From: an uncultured Clostridia bacterium
GTDB taxonomy: Bacteria; Bacillota; Clostridia; UMGS1810
Assembly: GCA_937959315.1 (NCBI GenBank)
Contig: CALGRC010000142.1
Location: 1-17,666, forward strand
Length of the DNA stretch: 17,666 nucleotides
Reading direction: 5' to 3'
Below, one piece after another: positions 1-8,082 of this stretch. Position 1 is the stretch's first letter, and every line of letters starts with the position of its first letter. Under the pieces are notes generated by a model. That model worked only from the letters and a program-made list of their open reading frames with translations. It was not told the origin of the DNA and made no database searches. The position numbers and the translations under genes are program-made.

Positions 1-581
1 ACCCCCACCTCGCCGTTGACCAGCGGCTGCCCGGCATCGGTATAGGTTAGCAGCCCCGTATCATCCAAATACACAGAAATGGTATTATCCTGCGCCTCAA
101 TGCGCACCGTGTGGGAACCCCCTGCCGCAGGCCTTTCTATAATGGCAGACGCCAGCTCTACACCCTGCCAGGTCCCCTGCGCCTTCCGCAGGCTCACCTC
201 ATAGGCGCCGCCCTCCTGAGGGCCGAATTTCACCCAATAACAGTTGTTGACGTCGGTATATTTCAAATAGAACCCAATAAACGGCAGCCAGCTGTCCGAA
301 AACCATTCCTCTACCTGAAACTGCGCTTCCATCGTAAAATCCGATACATTCCCATCCTGCAGGATGGCACTTGCATTGGTATTGGAGGCGCTGTCCACAT
401 CCAGCACCAGCGCCCCGTTTTCCTCTTCAGCCGGCCCAGAGACAGTCCAGGCCTCCAAGCTGCCTGCTTCAAAAGTATCGTCCAGTACCGTTACCGGAAA
501 AGCATAAGCAGCAGACGTTGCAAAGGATAATGCCAGCAAAATAACCGGCAGCCGCACATATCGCTTGAAGAAGTTTCGCAT
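1..581 (-). CDS. Secreted LamG / 3-keto-disaccharide hydrolase-like domain protein (3' end cut by window edge)
   Basis: This is the first 193 codons of a gene that continues past the left edge of the window. The protein begins MRNFFKRYVRLPVILLALS, a basic start, hydrophobic core and AYA-type cleavage site at about residue 27, so it is a secreted protein. The mature part has the pattern of a concanavalin-like jelly roll: DDTFEAGSLEAWTV, then ENGALVLD, DFTMEAQFQV, a GFYLKYTDVNNCYWVKF strand, and HTVRIEAQDNTISVYLDDTG near the visible end. That order is typical of LamG-like domains and of Pfam 3-keto-disaccharide hydrolase (formerly DUF1080) domains. The start is an ATG preceded by GGAGAGGGCGGA. 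It lies 18 bases after the stop of the SLH gene at 600-3272, so it is probably co-transcribed and translationally close. Carbohydrate binding or hydrolysis is inferred from the fold only; no catalytic residues can be assigned. Confidence 0.8.
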   Translation of the reverse strand, partial: MRNFFKRYVRLPVILLALSFATSAAYAFPVTVLDDTFEAGSLEAWTVSGPAEEENGALVLDVDSASNTNASAILQDGNVSDFTMEAQFQVEEWFSDSWLPFIGFYLKYTDVNNCYWVKFGPQEGGAYEVSLRKAQGTWQGVELASAIIERPAAGGSHTVRIEAQDNTISVYLDDTGLLTYTDAGQPLVNGEVG

Positions 582-599
582 TCCGCCCTCTCCGTCTTC

Positions 600-3272
600 C
601 TATTTAATAATAATCAGCTCTTTGATGGTGCTCCAGCATTTATACAAAATTACCCAGGAACCGTCCGTCTGCCCATTCCCGCCGGCAGGCACCAAATCCC
701 CTACAGCCCCGGTGGAAATCTTCTGTCCGGCCGGCGCATGCGTATCGTATACATAGGTAATCATTTCCCAGTCAATTTCGTGCGGGATATAGGATGCACC
801 GTTGTCGTGGGTAACCGAAATAAACGGGTCGGAGTACCCATATGCCATACCGGACACGATGGAACGTTCAGGATACCGGTCGGTTTCCCAACCAATGACC
901 ACCTTTTTAAAGGGTTCTATTTCCCCCTCCAACGATACCATAAACTGACCCTGCATGAATTTCCCTGAAAAATCCTTGCTAAGCTTGATAACGTCCCCCT
1001 CTTTCAAATCGGTCAGTTTTTTGACAACCTCGGTATCGCCAATGTTGTAAATATCAATGTTATCCATCACATATTCAACCGCCGCGCCATTGCTGTAACC
1101 GTATAATTTATATACTTCTTCCCCATCTTCATCCATGGTGTGGGTCCACTTGCTAACCAGCACCAATTTTTCTGTATAATTCCCAAACTCGGCTGGCCGT
1201 ATCGCCACCGCCGCACCAATCACCTGTGCCGCATCCAAATCATAAATGGAAATGGTCGCCGGCGAGAACCCATTGTACATGGAAGTGCCCGACGAAACAC
1301 CGCATTCATCCTCATCCGTGACGCCGTTGACCGGTTCCGGCACCATAAACCCAATACTCTTGCTGCCAAGCGCATATTTCAAACCAAAAATCTTAGAATC
1401 CAGCACCAGCGATTCCTTGTCGGTATATCTACGCAGCAGTTCTGTATTTTCACTGGATTCTTCGGCTGGCACTGCTGTATTGATGGTTTTAATTTCACCG
1501 GCCGCATTCAGCCTGTATTTTACCAATTGCGGGATAAAATATCCATTTGCATCTTTGAACACCGCACTTTTGAAAACTTCTCCGGCATCAATCGAATTGC
1601 CGTTGAAAATGACCTTTTTCGCAAGCTGGCAGCTGATAATTTCCCCGCTGGTAGTCAATACATGAAAAGTAACCGTATCATTGTCAATCACCGACTGTGT
1701 GCGCCCATTGGTCACATAGCCATACGCCAGGCTGTTTTCACTGCTGATTTCCATGTCGGCAATTTTCCCCTGCACATCCAGATGCGCACTGACAATGTCG
1801 CCCACACGGATTTCCTGCACATTGGAAGCTGTAATATGTTCATAATTTTTAGACACCTGGTACGCAATGCCTTCAATCATCAACTCTGTATTGCCGGCAT
1901 TTTCTGTCACCTCATTGACAATCCCGGTTACAATATCGTCAATGATATTGACCTTGACCAAAGTCCCATCCATGCTCTGCCGCACCGAAAGCACATTGCC
2001 CGCTTTGATAGAATTGAGCTTGACAGAACTGCCGGCTTCGTCTATCAGTACAATCCGTTTGCTGCTATCTTCCAAATCCAAAATAAGGTTTTTCCCATAC
2101 TTTCCATAAACAGTGGAAGTGACCTGGTCTACATTGCTGACAATATAATTATCATATTCCGAAACCAGCACCACCTCATACTGGCTGTCGCCGTTGTTAT
2201 CAATCAGTGTCAGCGATCCTTCTTCCGGCTGCAACGTTTGCACCGTATAGTCTAAACAGGCCTTACCATTGTAAACAATATCCGTTTCCGAACGCAGGTT
2301 TGCCTTTTTGACTTTCCCGTTTTTATCGGCATATACAATGGTGAAATGGGTAAAATCGTCGTTCGCCACCAAATCATCTGATGAAATGGTCAGAATTTCG
2401 TTCTTTTCATTTGGTGTGACATGCAAAAGCGTATAGGTATCAAGTCCCTCGTCATATTTTGCATAGCAATCCAAATTATATCCCAAATAGTCAGACACAT
2501 TGGTATCACCCACATAGCAAACCATACCGCCAATCGAAACGCGGTCGGACGGAAGGCTGCTGTCGGCATTGAGCCGTGTCTCGTTGTTGTCATCCATAAT
2601 CCCGCTGATTTTATAAATATCCAGCCTGTCTGACAAGATGGTTGTGCCTTCCCGCACCACATAACGGTCCTCTGCACCATAAGCAACCCATTGCATTATA
2701 TCAACATCTAAGGTATTATAAACCAATTGTACCGCGCTGCCCACTGTCAGCGCGTCGGTTACCGTTATATCGTCCATACCCTGCGTCAAGTCCAGTTCCT
2801 GGGCTGTTACCAAATACCCAGTCGGGTATCCGCCCCGCTGCTGTGCATATAAATCATAGCCGAGCGCTACTACCAATATTTTAACCGCCTGCCCATAGGT
2901 CACTGGGTCGTCCGGGCCAAAATTGCTGTCGTCATACCCGTTCATAAGCCCCGCCTTAGTCACCAGATAAATATCGTTGTACGACAAATGCTCCACGGTA
3001 ACGTCCTGGTACAAATCCCTGCTGGCATTCACCATAGATTCGTCAAAGCCCATCAGGTTTGCTACCAGCGATGCAAATTGCGCCCGTGTCATAACCGCCG
3101 TTTCATCAAATGGTTGTTCGCCGTCCAGTTCTAAAATTCCCAAATCTTCCAGCGCAGCCCTGGCTTCTGCGTCCATGGCAGCAACGGCTGACACCGGCTG
3201 TGCAAATACCGGAACGCCTAGCAGCAGCGACACAATAAGGACAAAAAGCGTTATGTGCTTTATCTGTTTCAC
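600..3272 (-). CDS. Secreted protein with N-terminal SLH domains, 890 aa
   Basis: A signal peptide (MKQIKHITLFVLIVSLLLG, cleavage after about residue 25-31) is followed by a region that reads as three SLH domains at about residues 32-76, 88-140 and 150-195. The first has MTRAQF, close to the TRAE signature. The second (NGYDDSNFGPDDPVTYGQ) and third (LTVGSAV) lack the arginine of that motif. The remaining 690 residues are acidic and beta-rich, with recurring units such as GIVNEV...VGDIVSAHLDVQGKIADMEI and GYVTNGRTQ. I do not recognise an enzyme domain there, so a structural or ligand-binding surface role is an inference. The start codon is GTG, with only a weak GGGGTTG upstream. The gene starts 29 bases after the stop of the upstream SLH gene and stops (TAG) 18 bases before the next gene. 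SLH domains bind pyruvylated secondary wall polymer, which fits the CsaB-like gene at 13724-15940. Confidence 0.85.
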   Translation of the reverse strand: MKQIKHITLFVLIVSLLLGVPVFAQPVSAVAAMDAEARAALEDLGILELDGEQPFDETAVMTRAQFASLVANLMGFDESMVNASRDLYQDVTVEHLSYNDIYLVTKAGLMNGYDDSNFGPDDPVTYGQAVKILVVALGYDLYAQQRGGYPTGYLVTAQELDLTQGMDDITVTDALTVGSAVQLVYNTLDVDIMQWVAYGAEDRYVVREGTTILSDRLDIYKISGIMDDNNETRLNADSSLPSDRVSIGGMVCYVGDTNVSDYLGYNLDCYAKYDEGLDTYTLLHVTPNEKNEILTISSDDLVANDDFTHFTIVYADKNGKVKKANLRSETDIVYNGKACLDYTVQTLQPEEGSLTLIDNNGDSQYEVVLVSEYDNYIVSNVDQVTSTVYGKYGKNLILDLEDSSKRIVLIDEAGSSVKLNSIKAGNVLSVRQSMDGTLVKVNIIDDIVTGIVNEVTENAGNTELMIEGIAYQVSKNYEHITASNVQEIRVGDIVSAHLDVQGKIADMEISSENSLAYGYVTNGRTQSVIDNDTVTFHVLTTSGEIISCQLAKKVIFNGNSIDAGEVFKSAVFKDANGYFIPQLVKYRLNAAGEIKTINTAVPAEESSENTELLRRYTDKESLVLDSKIFGLKYALGSKSIGFMVPEPVNGVTDEDECGVSSGTSMYNGFSPATISIYDLDAAQVIGAAVAIRPAEFGNYTEKLVLVSKWTHTMDEDGEEVYKLYGYSNGAAVEYVMDNIDIYNIGDTEVVKKLTDLKEGDVIKLSKDFSGKFMQGQFMVSLEGEIEPFKKVVIGWETDRYPERSIVSGMAYGYSDPFISVTHDNGASYIPHEIDWEMITYVYDTHAPAGQKISTGAVGDLVPAGGNGQTDGSWVILYKCWSTIKELIIIK

Positions 3273-3301
3273 TCACCCACAACCCCTATCTATTTTAGTA
3301 T

Positions 3302-5125
3302 CTATTTTTCAATCAGCTGCAATAACGTATAAATCATCTTTGCAGACTCCGCCCGTGTAGCGCTTTGCTTGGGCAAAAACTGCCCGTTGCCGACACCCGC
3401 AATAATACCCGCCTGCTGCATCCGTTTCACACTTTCAACAGCATAACCGTCAATAGACGATTCATCGGTAAAGGCAGCAACTTGGCCGCTGGGCAGCGCC
3501 AAATTCAAATATTTTGCAGCACGGTCAATCATTACCGCTATTTCCTGCCTGGTAATTTCCCTGCCCAATCCAAAAGTACCGTCCCCCATACCTGATACAA
3601 TCCCGGCTTTCTGCGCGCTTGCAATATATGGGTAATACCATTGTCCGGCTACAACATCGGTAAAGTCCGTCTGCCGGTTTGTCTCTAAAATCCCCATGCA
3701 GTTCACCAGCATCTTCAAAAATTGTTCCCGTGTCACCTTGGCATCCGGCTCAAACAAACCGCCGCCGGTACCAGCAACAATCTGCCGTTCTGCCAGCGCC
3801 TCAATGCTTTCTTTTGCCCATCCAACATGGTCAATGTCGGTAAATATATCCGATGGTTCTATATTGTCCGGAGCCGTATCCGGCTCTTCCGGCAATTGGG
3901 TATCCGGAGTATCGTTTGTCACCGTCATGTCAATCGAAACCGATCCGCCTCTGCCGCCGCCACCGCTACTGCTTCCGCCCCGGTTTCCGCCGCTGGTACT
4001 GGGCCTGCTGTCATTCTCCTTTGCATCCAGCACTTCGTCCACCTGCTGGTCAAACGCCGCTTGAATGCTTGCAATATCCGTAAAACCTTTCTGGAACAGC
4101 GCTTTATTGACCTCCACCTGGTCGTCACCCAGCCGGCTGTAATCGCCATCCAAATCCAACTCAAATACATCATTGTACCGTTCCAGCACATCGGTAATTT
4201 GCGCGCGGCCGCTGCAATTGAGGGTACCTACCGCAACTGCACTCCGATAGGCCGCCTGCAATTCCCCTATGGAAGCAAATTGCTTCCCGGGCAACTCCGC
4301 GCGCATACTGGAAAGCACCGTATGTGTCTGGCTGCGGATATCAGCGCTGTTCGCATAATCCTCGTTATCCTCCAGCCCCAACTGTACGCCGTAATTGCGA
4401 ATTACCGCATCCATTTGTTCAGCCGCAGTATGGTTCATCATGACAAAACCAACTGCCTTTTGAAATGCCTCCTGAATTTCAGCTACCGATGTAAAAGCTT
4501 TGCTTGGCATTTCATCCCGCAGCAGCAAAAATTCCGTATGAATTTCATCCTGCGGAAGCGCTGCATAATCGCCCGACAAGTCTAATCCCAAAATGGGCTT
4601 TTCAACGGCATACTCTTCCAAAATCCCTGCAATATCTTCACTGTTTGCCATATTGATACTATCCTTGGCGGCGGCAATTTCATCAGGGTTTGCATAATAA
4701 AAGGTTGCAGAGCGCTGTTCTTCAGTCAGATCCATTCCCAGCCCGCCTACTTTTACCTGATACCACCCGCCTGGCGCACTTGTTCCCAGCCTTGCCTGAA
4801 AACTGCATGCTCCGTTAACATCCAGCATCCCTTGTTTAGAAATGCAAACAACATCGGAAATGGTATCGTCTGTAACATCCGCCAACGTATAAGCCGGATC
4901 GTGCGGATTTAACACAAACAGCGTGATTGGCTGTTCTGCCTGTGGCACTGGCGAAACCGTCACTCTCACGCTTACCACCCTGCTCTCGCTATCAATCGAG
5001 GCTGTAATTACGGCCGAAGGCGTCTCCGCCCCTACGCCGGGCACTGTGCCTGCCAACAGCATAAACGATATGGCAAACGCCAATACAGCTTTGCCATAGG
5101 CCCTAAAAGAAGCTGCTTTCATCAT
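3302..5125 (-). CDS. Secreted SLH protein with internal repeats, 607 aa
   Basis: The order is: signal peptide (residues 1-33, ending VGA); an immunoglobulin-like region with WYQVKVGGLG (34-145); three related helical repeats at about 163-230, 235-300 and 307-366; a Gly/Ser/Arg linker (about 370-390, GGSSSGGGGRGGS); and three SLH domains in the last 180 residues. The SLH signatures are VTREQF, ITRQEI and ATRAES, all close to TRAE, so binding to pyruvylated wall polymer should be intact. Each internal repeat has the pattern Ile-Leu-x-x-Tyr, Leu-x-Leu-x-x-x-x-Asp-Tyr, then Phe-Thr-Ser-Ile-x-x-Ile-Gln-x-Ala-Phe. The conserved Tyr falls at 172, 245 and 317. The start ATG follows AGGGAGAGG, with a second ATG directly after it. 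The gene sits 54 bases downstream of the GH57-like gene and 29 bases upstream of the next SLH gene, probably in one operon. Binding or spacer function is inferred; no enzyme domain is recognised. Confidence 0.87.
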   Translation of the reverse strand: MMKAASFRAYGKAVLAFAISFMLLAGTVPGVGAETPSAVITASIDSESRVVSVRVTVSPVPQAEQPITLFVLNPHDPAYTLADVTDDTISDVVCISKQGMLDVNGACSFQARLGTSAPGGWYQVKVGGLGMDLTEEQRSATFYYANPDEIAAAKDSINMANSEDIAGILEEYAVEKPILGLDLSGDYAALPQDEIHTEFLLLRDEMPSKAFTSVAEIQEAFQKAVGFVMMNHTAAEQMDAVIRNYGVQLGLEDNEDYANSADIRSQTHTVLSSMRAELPGKQFASIGELQAAYRSAVAVGTLNCSGRAQITDVLERYNDVFELDLDGDYSRLGDDQVEVNKALFQKGFTDIASIQAAFDQQVDEVLDAKENDSRPSTSGGNRGGSSSGGGGRGGSVSIDMTVTNDTPDTQLPEEPDTAPDNIEPSDIFTDIDHVGWAKESIEALAERQIVAGTGGGLFEPDAKVTREQFLKMLVNCMGILETNRQTDFTDVVAGQWYYPYIASAQKAGIVSGMGDGTFGLGREITRQEIAVMIDRAAKYLNLALPSGQVAAFTDESSIDGYAVESVKRMQQAGIIAGVGNGQFLPKQSATRAESAKMIYTLLQLIEK

Positions 5126-5179
5126 CTGATCCTCTCCCTTGCATTCAATATTTTCAGCCTTAATACGGCAGATTTTCTG

Positions 5180-6583
5180 TTACCGGTTTTGCTCTTCAAA
5201 ATACGGAAGTTCCATCAGCTCTTTTCGGATCGCCGCAATCTGTGAGCGCATAATTTGCGGAGAATACAAACTGGTTTTGCTGGCAATGCCGCGTTCAGCC
5301 ATCAGTTTTTCCATATTGTCATTCGCCAGTTCCAACGCCTGCAGCGCTTCTTCCACATTAAACCTGCCCGGTGACGTTGGCGCCGGCGGCCAGCGTGCAT
5401 CGCTGACATATGCGGTTGTAATATTGCGCAGAATTTCCTTGAACGCCGCATCTTCCCGCAAGCTGACAATTTGCAGTTGCTTGGCAATGGAGGTAAGCCC
5501 TGCATAAACGCTCTGGCAAACCGGGTCAAGCACTCTGGAATACACGGTATTCGCCCAGGCCTTTTCCGTCCCGCCGTGCCAGGCACAACCGTTTTCAATC
5601 CCGTCAAACCCCCTGCCGGGCAGCGCTTCATATTGCGCAACCGCCTGTGACGGTGTCATAAAGGTATAACCTGCCGCTTTGGAAATTTCCAGCAACTCTG
5701 CAAACCGGGATACGCTTTCGGGCGCATGTTCAAAAAACCGCGCCATGCCGTACTGCTTGACATAAAAATACGCGGTCGTCCCAACATACTCCGCATCCTC
5801 TGCATAGGGCATCAAAAAACCGTCGCCATCCGGGATTCTTTTTTTCCAACGGGTTAAAACATCTTCTACTTCCTGCCGCTGGATAGGCAGTTCCCGGTTG
5901 CCTTCGGTGGCTCCCATCAGATACCACAGCATCATATTACACAGCATGTCCGAACGCAGGATGATATGTAACCCATTATCCAGCAGATGAGGCCGGAACA
6001 ATGTTTGCAGCACTTCCGGTTTGTCTGCAATTTCAGGTTCCATCCGGAACAGCGCATTTTTGTTGCTGTGGCCGGCCACGTCAAACTTAAGCCCTGCTGC
6101 CTCGCGCAGCCCCGGGACGGTGGATAAAAGATAGGAATCCGCATCAGCTATCAGTGTTTGAAACCCCGCCTCACGGAAGATTTCCGGAATATAACCTGCC
6201 CAACTGCACTCAGGATTCCATCCAGTAACCGGCCGGACCGATGTGTACCGTTCCCACGTATCCCGCCCGCTGATCAACGCATCCAACCCAATCTGGGGAT
6301 CAATATTCGACAGCATAATATGCGTTTGCGGCGAAGCAACCGGCTCAATCAGCCCCTTGCCAATGGCTTCATTGAGCTTTTTCAATACTTCCGGACATTT
6401 CTCGGCCATAATTTCTATGGTTTCCCCCGAGGCTTCAAAAGCAATTTTGATTTCCTGCTGCAATACAATATCGAAGATTTTTTCATAGGATTCTTTTACC
6501 ACCCACCCCCGTTTTGCAGGCGGAAGCTGTGAATACTGCAAATTGCCATGCGGCATGAATAAAATCCCCGGACTCTTTGACAT
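5180..6583 (-). CDS. Glycoside hydrolase family 57-like protein
   Basis: The 467-residue protein has no signal peptide and should act in the cytoplasm. It carries GH57-style motifs in order: PHGN (residues 11-14), FEASGE (49-54), SPQTHIML (84-91), GWNPECSW (121-128), and YAEDAEYVG (260-268). In GH57 the glutamate of the PE motif (here E125) is the nucleophile, and an aspartate in the D-x-E-x-x-G motif (here D263) is the acid/base. Both are present. A C-terminal CAWHGGTEKAW segment (about 352) resembles the helical part of these enzymes. The length is near that of short GH57 members. Known GH57 activities are alpha-amylase, 4-alpha-glucanotransferase, amylopullulanase, alpha-galactosidase and branching enzyme; none can be chosen here. 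The start ATG follows GGAGGATGAACC, and a promoter lies at 6635-6663. It is the first gene of the probable SLH operon. A related (beta/alpha)7 hydrolase or deacetylase is the main alternative. Confidence 0.75.
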   Translation of the reverse strand: MSKSPGILFMPHGNLQYSQLPPAKRGWVVKESYEKIFDIVLQQEIKIAFEASGETIEIMAEKCPEVLKKLNEAIGKGLIEPVASPQTHIMLSNIDPQIGLDALISGRDTWERYTSVRPVTGWNPECSWAGYIPEIFREAGFQTLIADADSYLLSTVPGLREAAGLKFDVAGHSNKNALFRMEPEIADKPEVLQTLFRPHLLDNGLHIILRSDMLCNMMLWYLMGATEGNRELPIQRQEVEDVLTRWKKRIPDGDGFLMPYAEDAEYVGTTAYFYVKQYGMARFFEHAPESVSRFAELLEISKAAGYTFMTPSQAVAQYEALPGRGFDGIENGCAWHGGTEKAWANTVYSRVLDPVCQSVYAGLTSIAKQLQIVSLREDAAFKEILRNITTAYVSDARWPPAPTSPGRFNVEEALQALELANDNMEKLMAERGIASKTSLYSPQIMRSQIAAIRKELMELPYFEEQNR

Positions 6584-6634
6584 GGTTCATCCTCCATTTA
6601 ATGCTTTTTGCAAGACGGTCGCCCTGTTTGTTTC

Positions 6635-6663
6635 ATTATAACATCGCAAAAAAGAACAAACAA
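6635..6663 (-). promoter_or_regulatory. Sigma-A type promoter of the GH57/SLH operon
   Basis: On the minus strand TTGTTT (plus 6658-6663) is separated by 17 bases from TATAAT (plus 6635-6640). This is close to consensus at ideal spacing. It lies 52 bases upstream of the GH57-like start and just downstream of the FAD oxidoreductase stop, so the SLH operon can be expressed independently of the oxidoreductase. No clear terminator hairpin separates the two genes, so read-through is also possible. Confidence 0.65.
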
Positions 6664-6692
6664 TGCACTATATTCAGCTTTGTTGCCATCTT

Positions 6693-7970
6693 TTAAGCCA
6701 AAAACGCCTGGATTTCTTTTGCATGGATCTGTCTTGGCTGGCAATGCTTTTGACAGCAGAGCATGGCTGCGATGCCGGCCCCTTCCCCCATAGCAAGGCA
6801 GATTGGCATGACGCGGTAGTTGGAATGTGCCACATGCGTACCGGAAATATTCCGGCCCGCCAGCAGCAGCCCGTCAATTTTTTCAGGTACCAGGCACCGG
6901 TATGGAATGGTGTACCCATCTATATCGGGGAATTCCTTTTGCGCCCCGTTGGCGTCCAGCCCGCTTCCAACGGTATTGTGAATGTCAAAATTGAATTTGG
7001 CGCCTTTGACAACCCAGTCCTCAAAATAGGCCGAACGCAAAATATCTTCCTTTGTCAGCGTATACAATCCCTTAAAATGCCGGGTTTCCCGCACGCCCAT
7101 CAAAGAGGCCGCGCTCAGCAGGAAGCAGTTTTCATACCCTGGCACAAACGCCCGCAAAAACTGTACAATCTTTTCTATTTGCTTCCGGCATACCATTTCC
7201 GCCTTTGTTAAATCCTCTGCCTTGGTCCCGTCAATTCCGGTACAGTTGGTCATATTGCAGGTGACAACTCCCGGCAGAGTAGAGCGGTAAAGCAGCACAT
7301 GCCCGGCGGGGGATTCCAAATGCTTGCGGGCCAGCGCCTGCAGCTCACCTTTTTCAGTCTGATAGGTGCTTTCAAACGAAGAAAGATATACAGCGCGGCT
7401 GTCGTCTACACCGCCGACTTTAAACATAATGGTCGCCGGCTGCATCACACCGTCCCCTTCCCGTCCCAGCGTATAGGCGGCGCCGCATTTTTCTGCAATA
7501 TCCCCATCCCCTGTTGCATCTACCACAACCGATGCCAAAAAGGCTTCCCTGCCCGATTTGCTTTCGGTAATTACCCCTTTTAGCGTTTGCCCTTCCATAA
7601 TCACCCCGCTTGCAAATGTATAAAGCTGGATGTGGACCCCTGCCTCTTCCAACAGTTCCAAATACAGGGTTTTCAATTGTTCTGGATCAATTACCGTATG
7701 GGGGGAGTAATCTGGAAATGGGTTTTTTTGTGCAGATTTTTTCAATATTTCATCAAACAACCGGTTATCCACCCAGCCAGTCCAATGGCTCATGAGCCCT
7801 GCCGTTGCAATACCGCCCAAGCAAGACTGCTGTTCGATAATCATGGTCTTTGCACCGTTGCGCGCCGCTGAAAGGGCCGCGCCAATGCCCGCAGGGCCTG
7901 ATCCTACTACCAATACGTCCACATGTGCTTTTATGGGCACCTGTTTTGCCTGTTCTTGATAAAAATTCAT
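6693..7970 (-). CDS. FAD-dependent oxidoreductase
   Basis: The protein has 425 residues from the chosen start. An N-terminal Rossmann motif GSGPAG (residues 23-28) follows strand VDVLVV and precedes the ribose-binding E46 (MIIEQ). CLGGIATAG (50-58) and the second FAD motif DATGDGD (151-157) follow. A C-terminal GRNISGTHVAHSNYRV and MGEGAGIAA segment closes the FAD site. This is the architecture of the Pfam FAD_oxidored family, common in carbohydrate-use clusters of Clostridia and usually of unknown substrate. The reading frame is open to 8030, but the start at 7970 is preferred: GGAGGGATAGTT precedes that ATG, the Rossmann fold then begins at a normal distance, and the longer form would run into the divergent regulator's region. 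It is divergent from the AraC gene at 8083, which is the obvious candidate regulator. Oxidation of a sugar or derived alcohol or acid is an inference. Confidence 0.88.
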   Translation of the reverse strand: MNFYQEQAKQVPIKAHVDVLVVGSGPAGIGAALSAARNGAKTMIIEQQSCLGGIATAGLMSHWTGWVDNRLFDEILKKSAQKNPFPDYSPHTVIDPEQLKTLYLELLEEAGVHIQLYTFASGVIMEGQTLKGVITESKSGREAFLASVVVDATGDGDIAEKCGAAYTLGREGDGVMQPATIMFKVGGVDDSRAVYLSSFESTYQTEKGELQALARKHLESPAGHVLLYRSTLPGVVTCNMTNCTGIDGTKAEDLTKAEMVCRKQIEKIVQFLRAFVPGYENCFLLSAASLMGVRETRHFKGLYTLTKEDILRSAYFEDWVVKGAKFNFDIHNTVGSGLDANGAQKEFPDIDGYTIPYRCLVPEKIDGLLLAGRNISGTHVAHSNYRVMPICLAMGEGAGIAAMLCCQKHCQPRQIHAKEIQAFLA

Positions 7971-7988
7971 AACTATCCCTCCAAAACA

Positions 7989-8033
7989 CTTTACTTTTTT
8001 GATATTATAGTATATCATGGTATCAAACACCTT
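7989..8033 (-). promoter_or_regulatory. Divergent promoter/operator of the FAD oxidoreductase, similar to 12751-12795
   Basis: On the minus strand the stretch holds overlapping -10 candidates TATACT and TATAAT, with no good -35 hexamer at 17 bases, as expected of an activator-dependent promoter. It contains GATAT-6-ATATC as an inverted repeat (plus 8001-8016). The 45 bases align without gaps to 12751-12795, with 31 identities counted by eye. The 11-mer TATAGTATATC (plus 8006-8016) recurs there on the opposite strand. Binding by an AraC protein is inferred. Confidence 0.5.
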
Positions 8034-8082
8034 CCTTTTTAAGGCGAAAATCTATAAAAATATGCACAGGCGGCGAACAGGC

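Noticed and set aside
600..602. The TAG ending the 890-aa SLH gene is in frame with the next gene, hinting at TAG read-through or recoding together with the TAG at 16397.
   Set aside because: The downstream gene has its own ribosome site (GGAGAGGGCGGA) and a clear signal peptide at its ATG, so this TAG is a true stop. The 607-aa gene also ends normally in TAG.
1140..2255. Long plus-strand open frame of 371 codons opposite the 890-aa SLH gene.
   Set aside because: Its protein is rich in His, Arg and Ile without any domain pattern, as expected of the antisense of a real gene. The opposite strand has signal peptide and SLH motifs.
7971..8030. Twenty-residue N-terminal extension of the FAD oxidoreductase.
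   Set aside because: It covers the promoter region and lacks a ribosome site. The ATG at 7970 has GGAGGG upstream.
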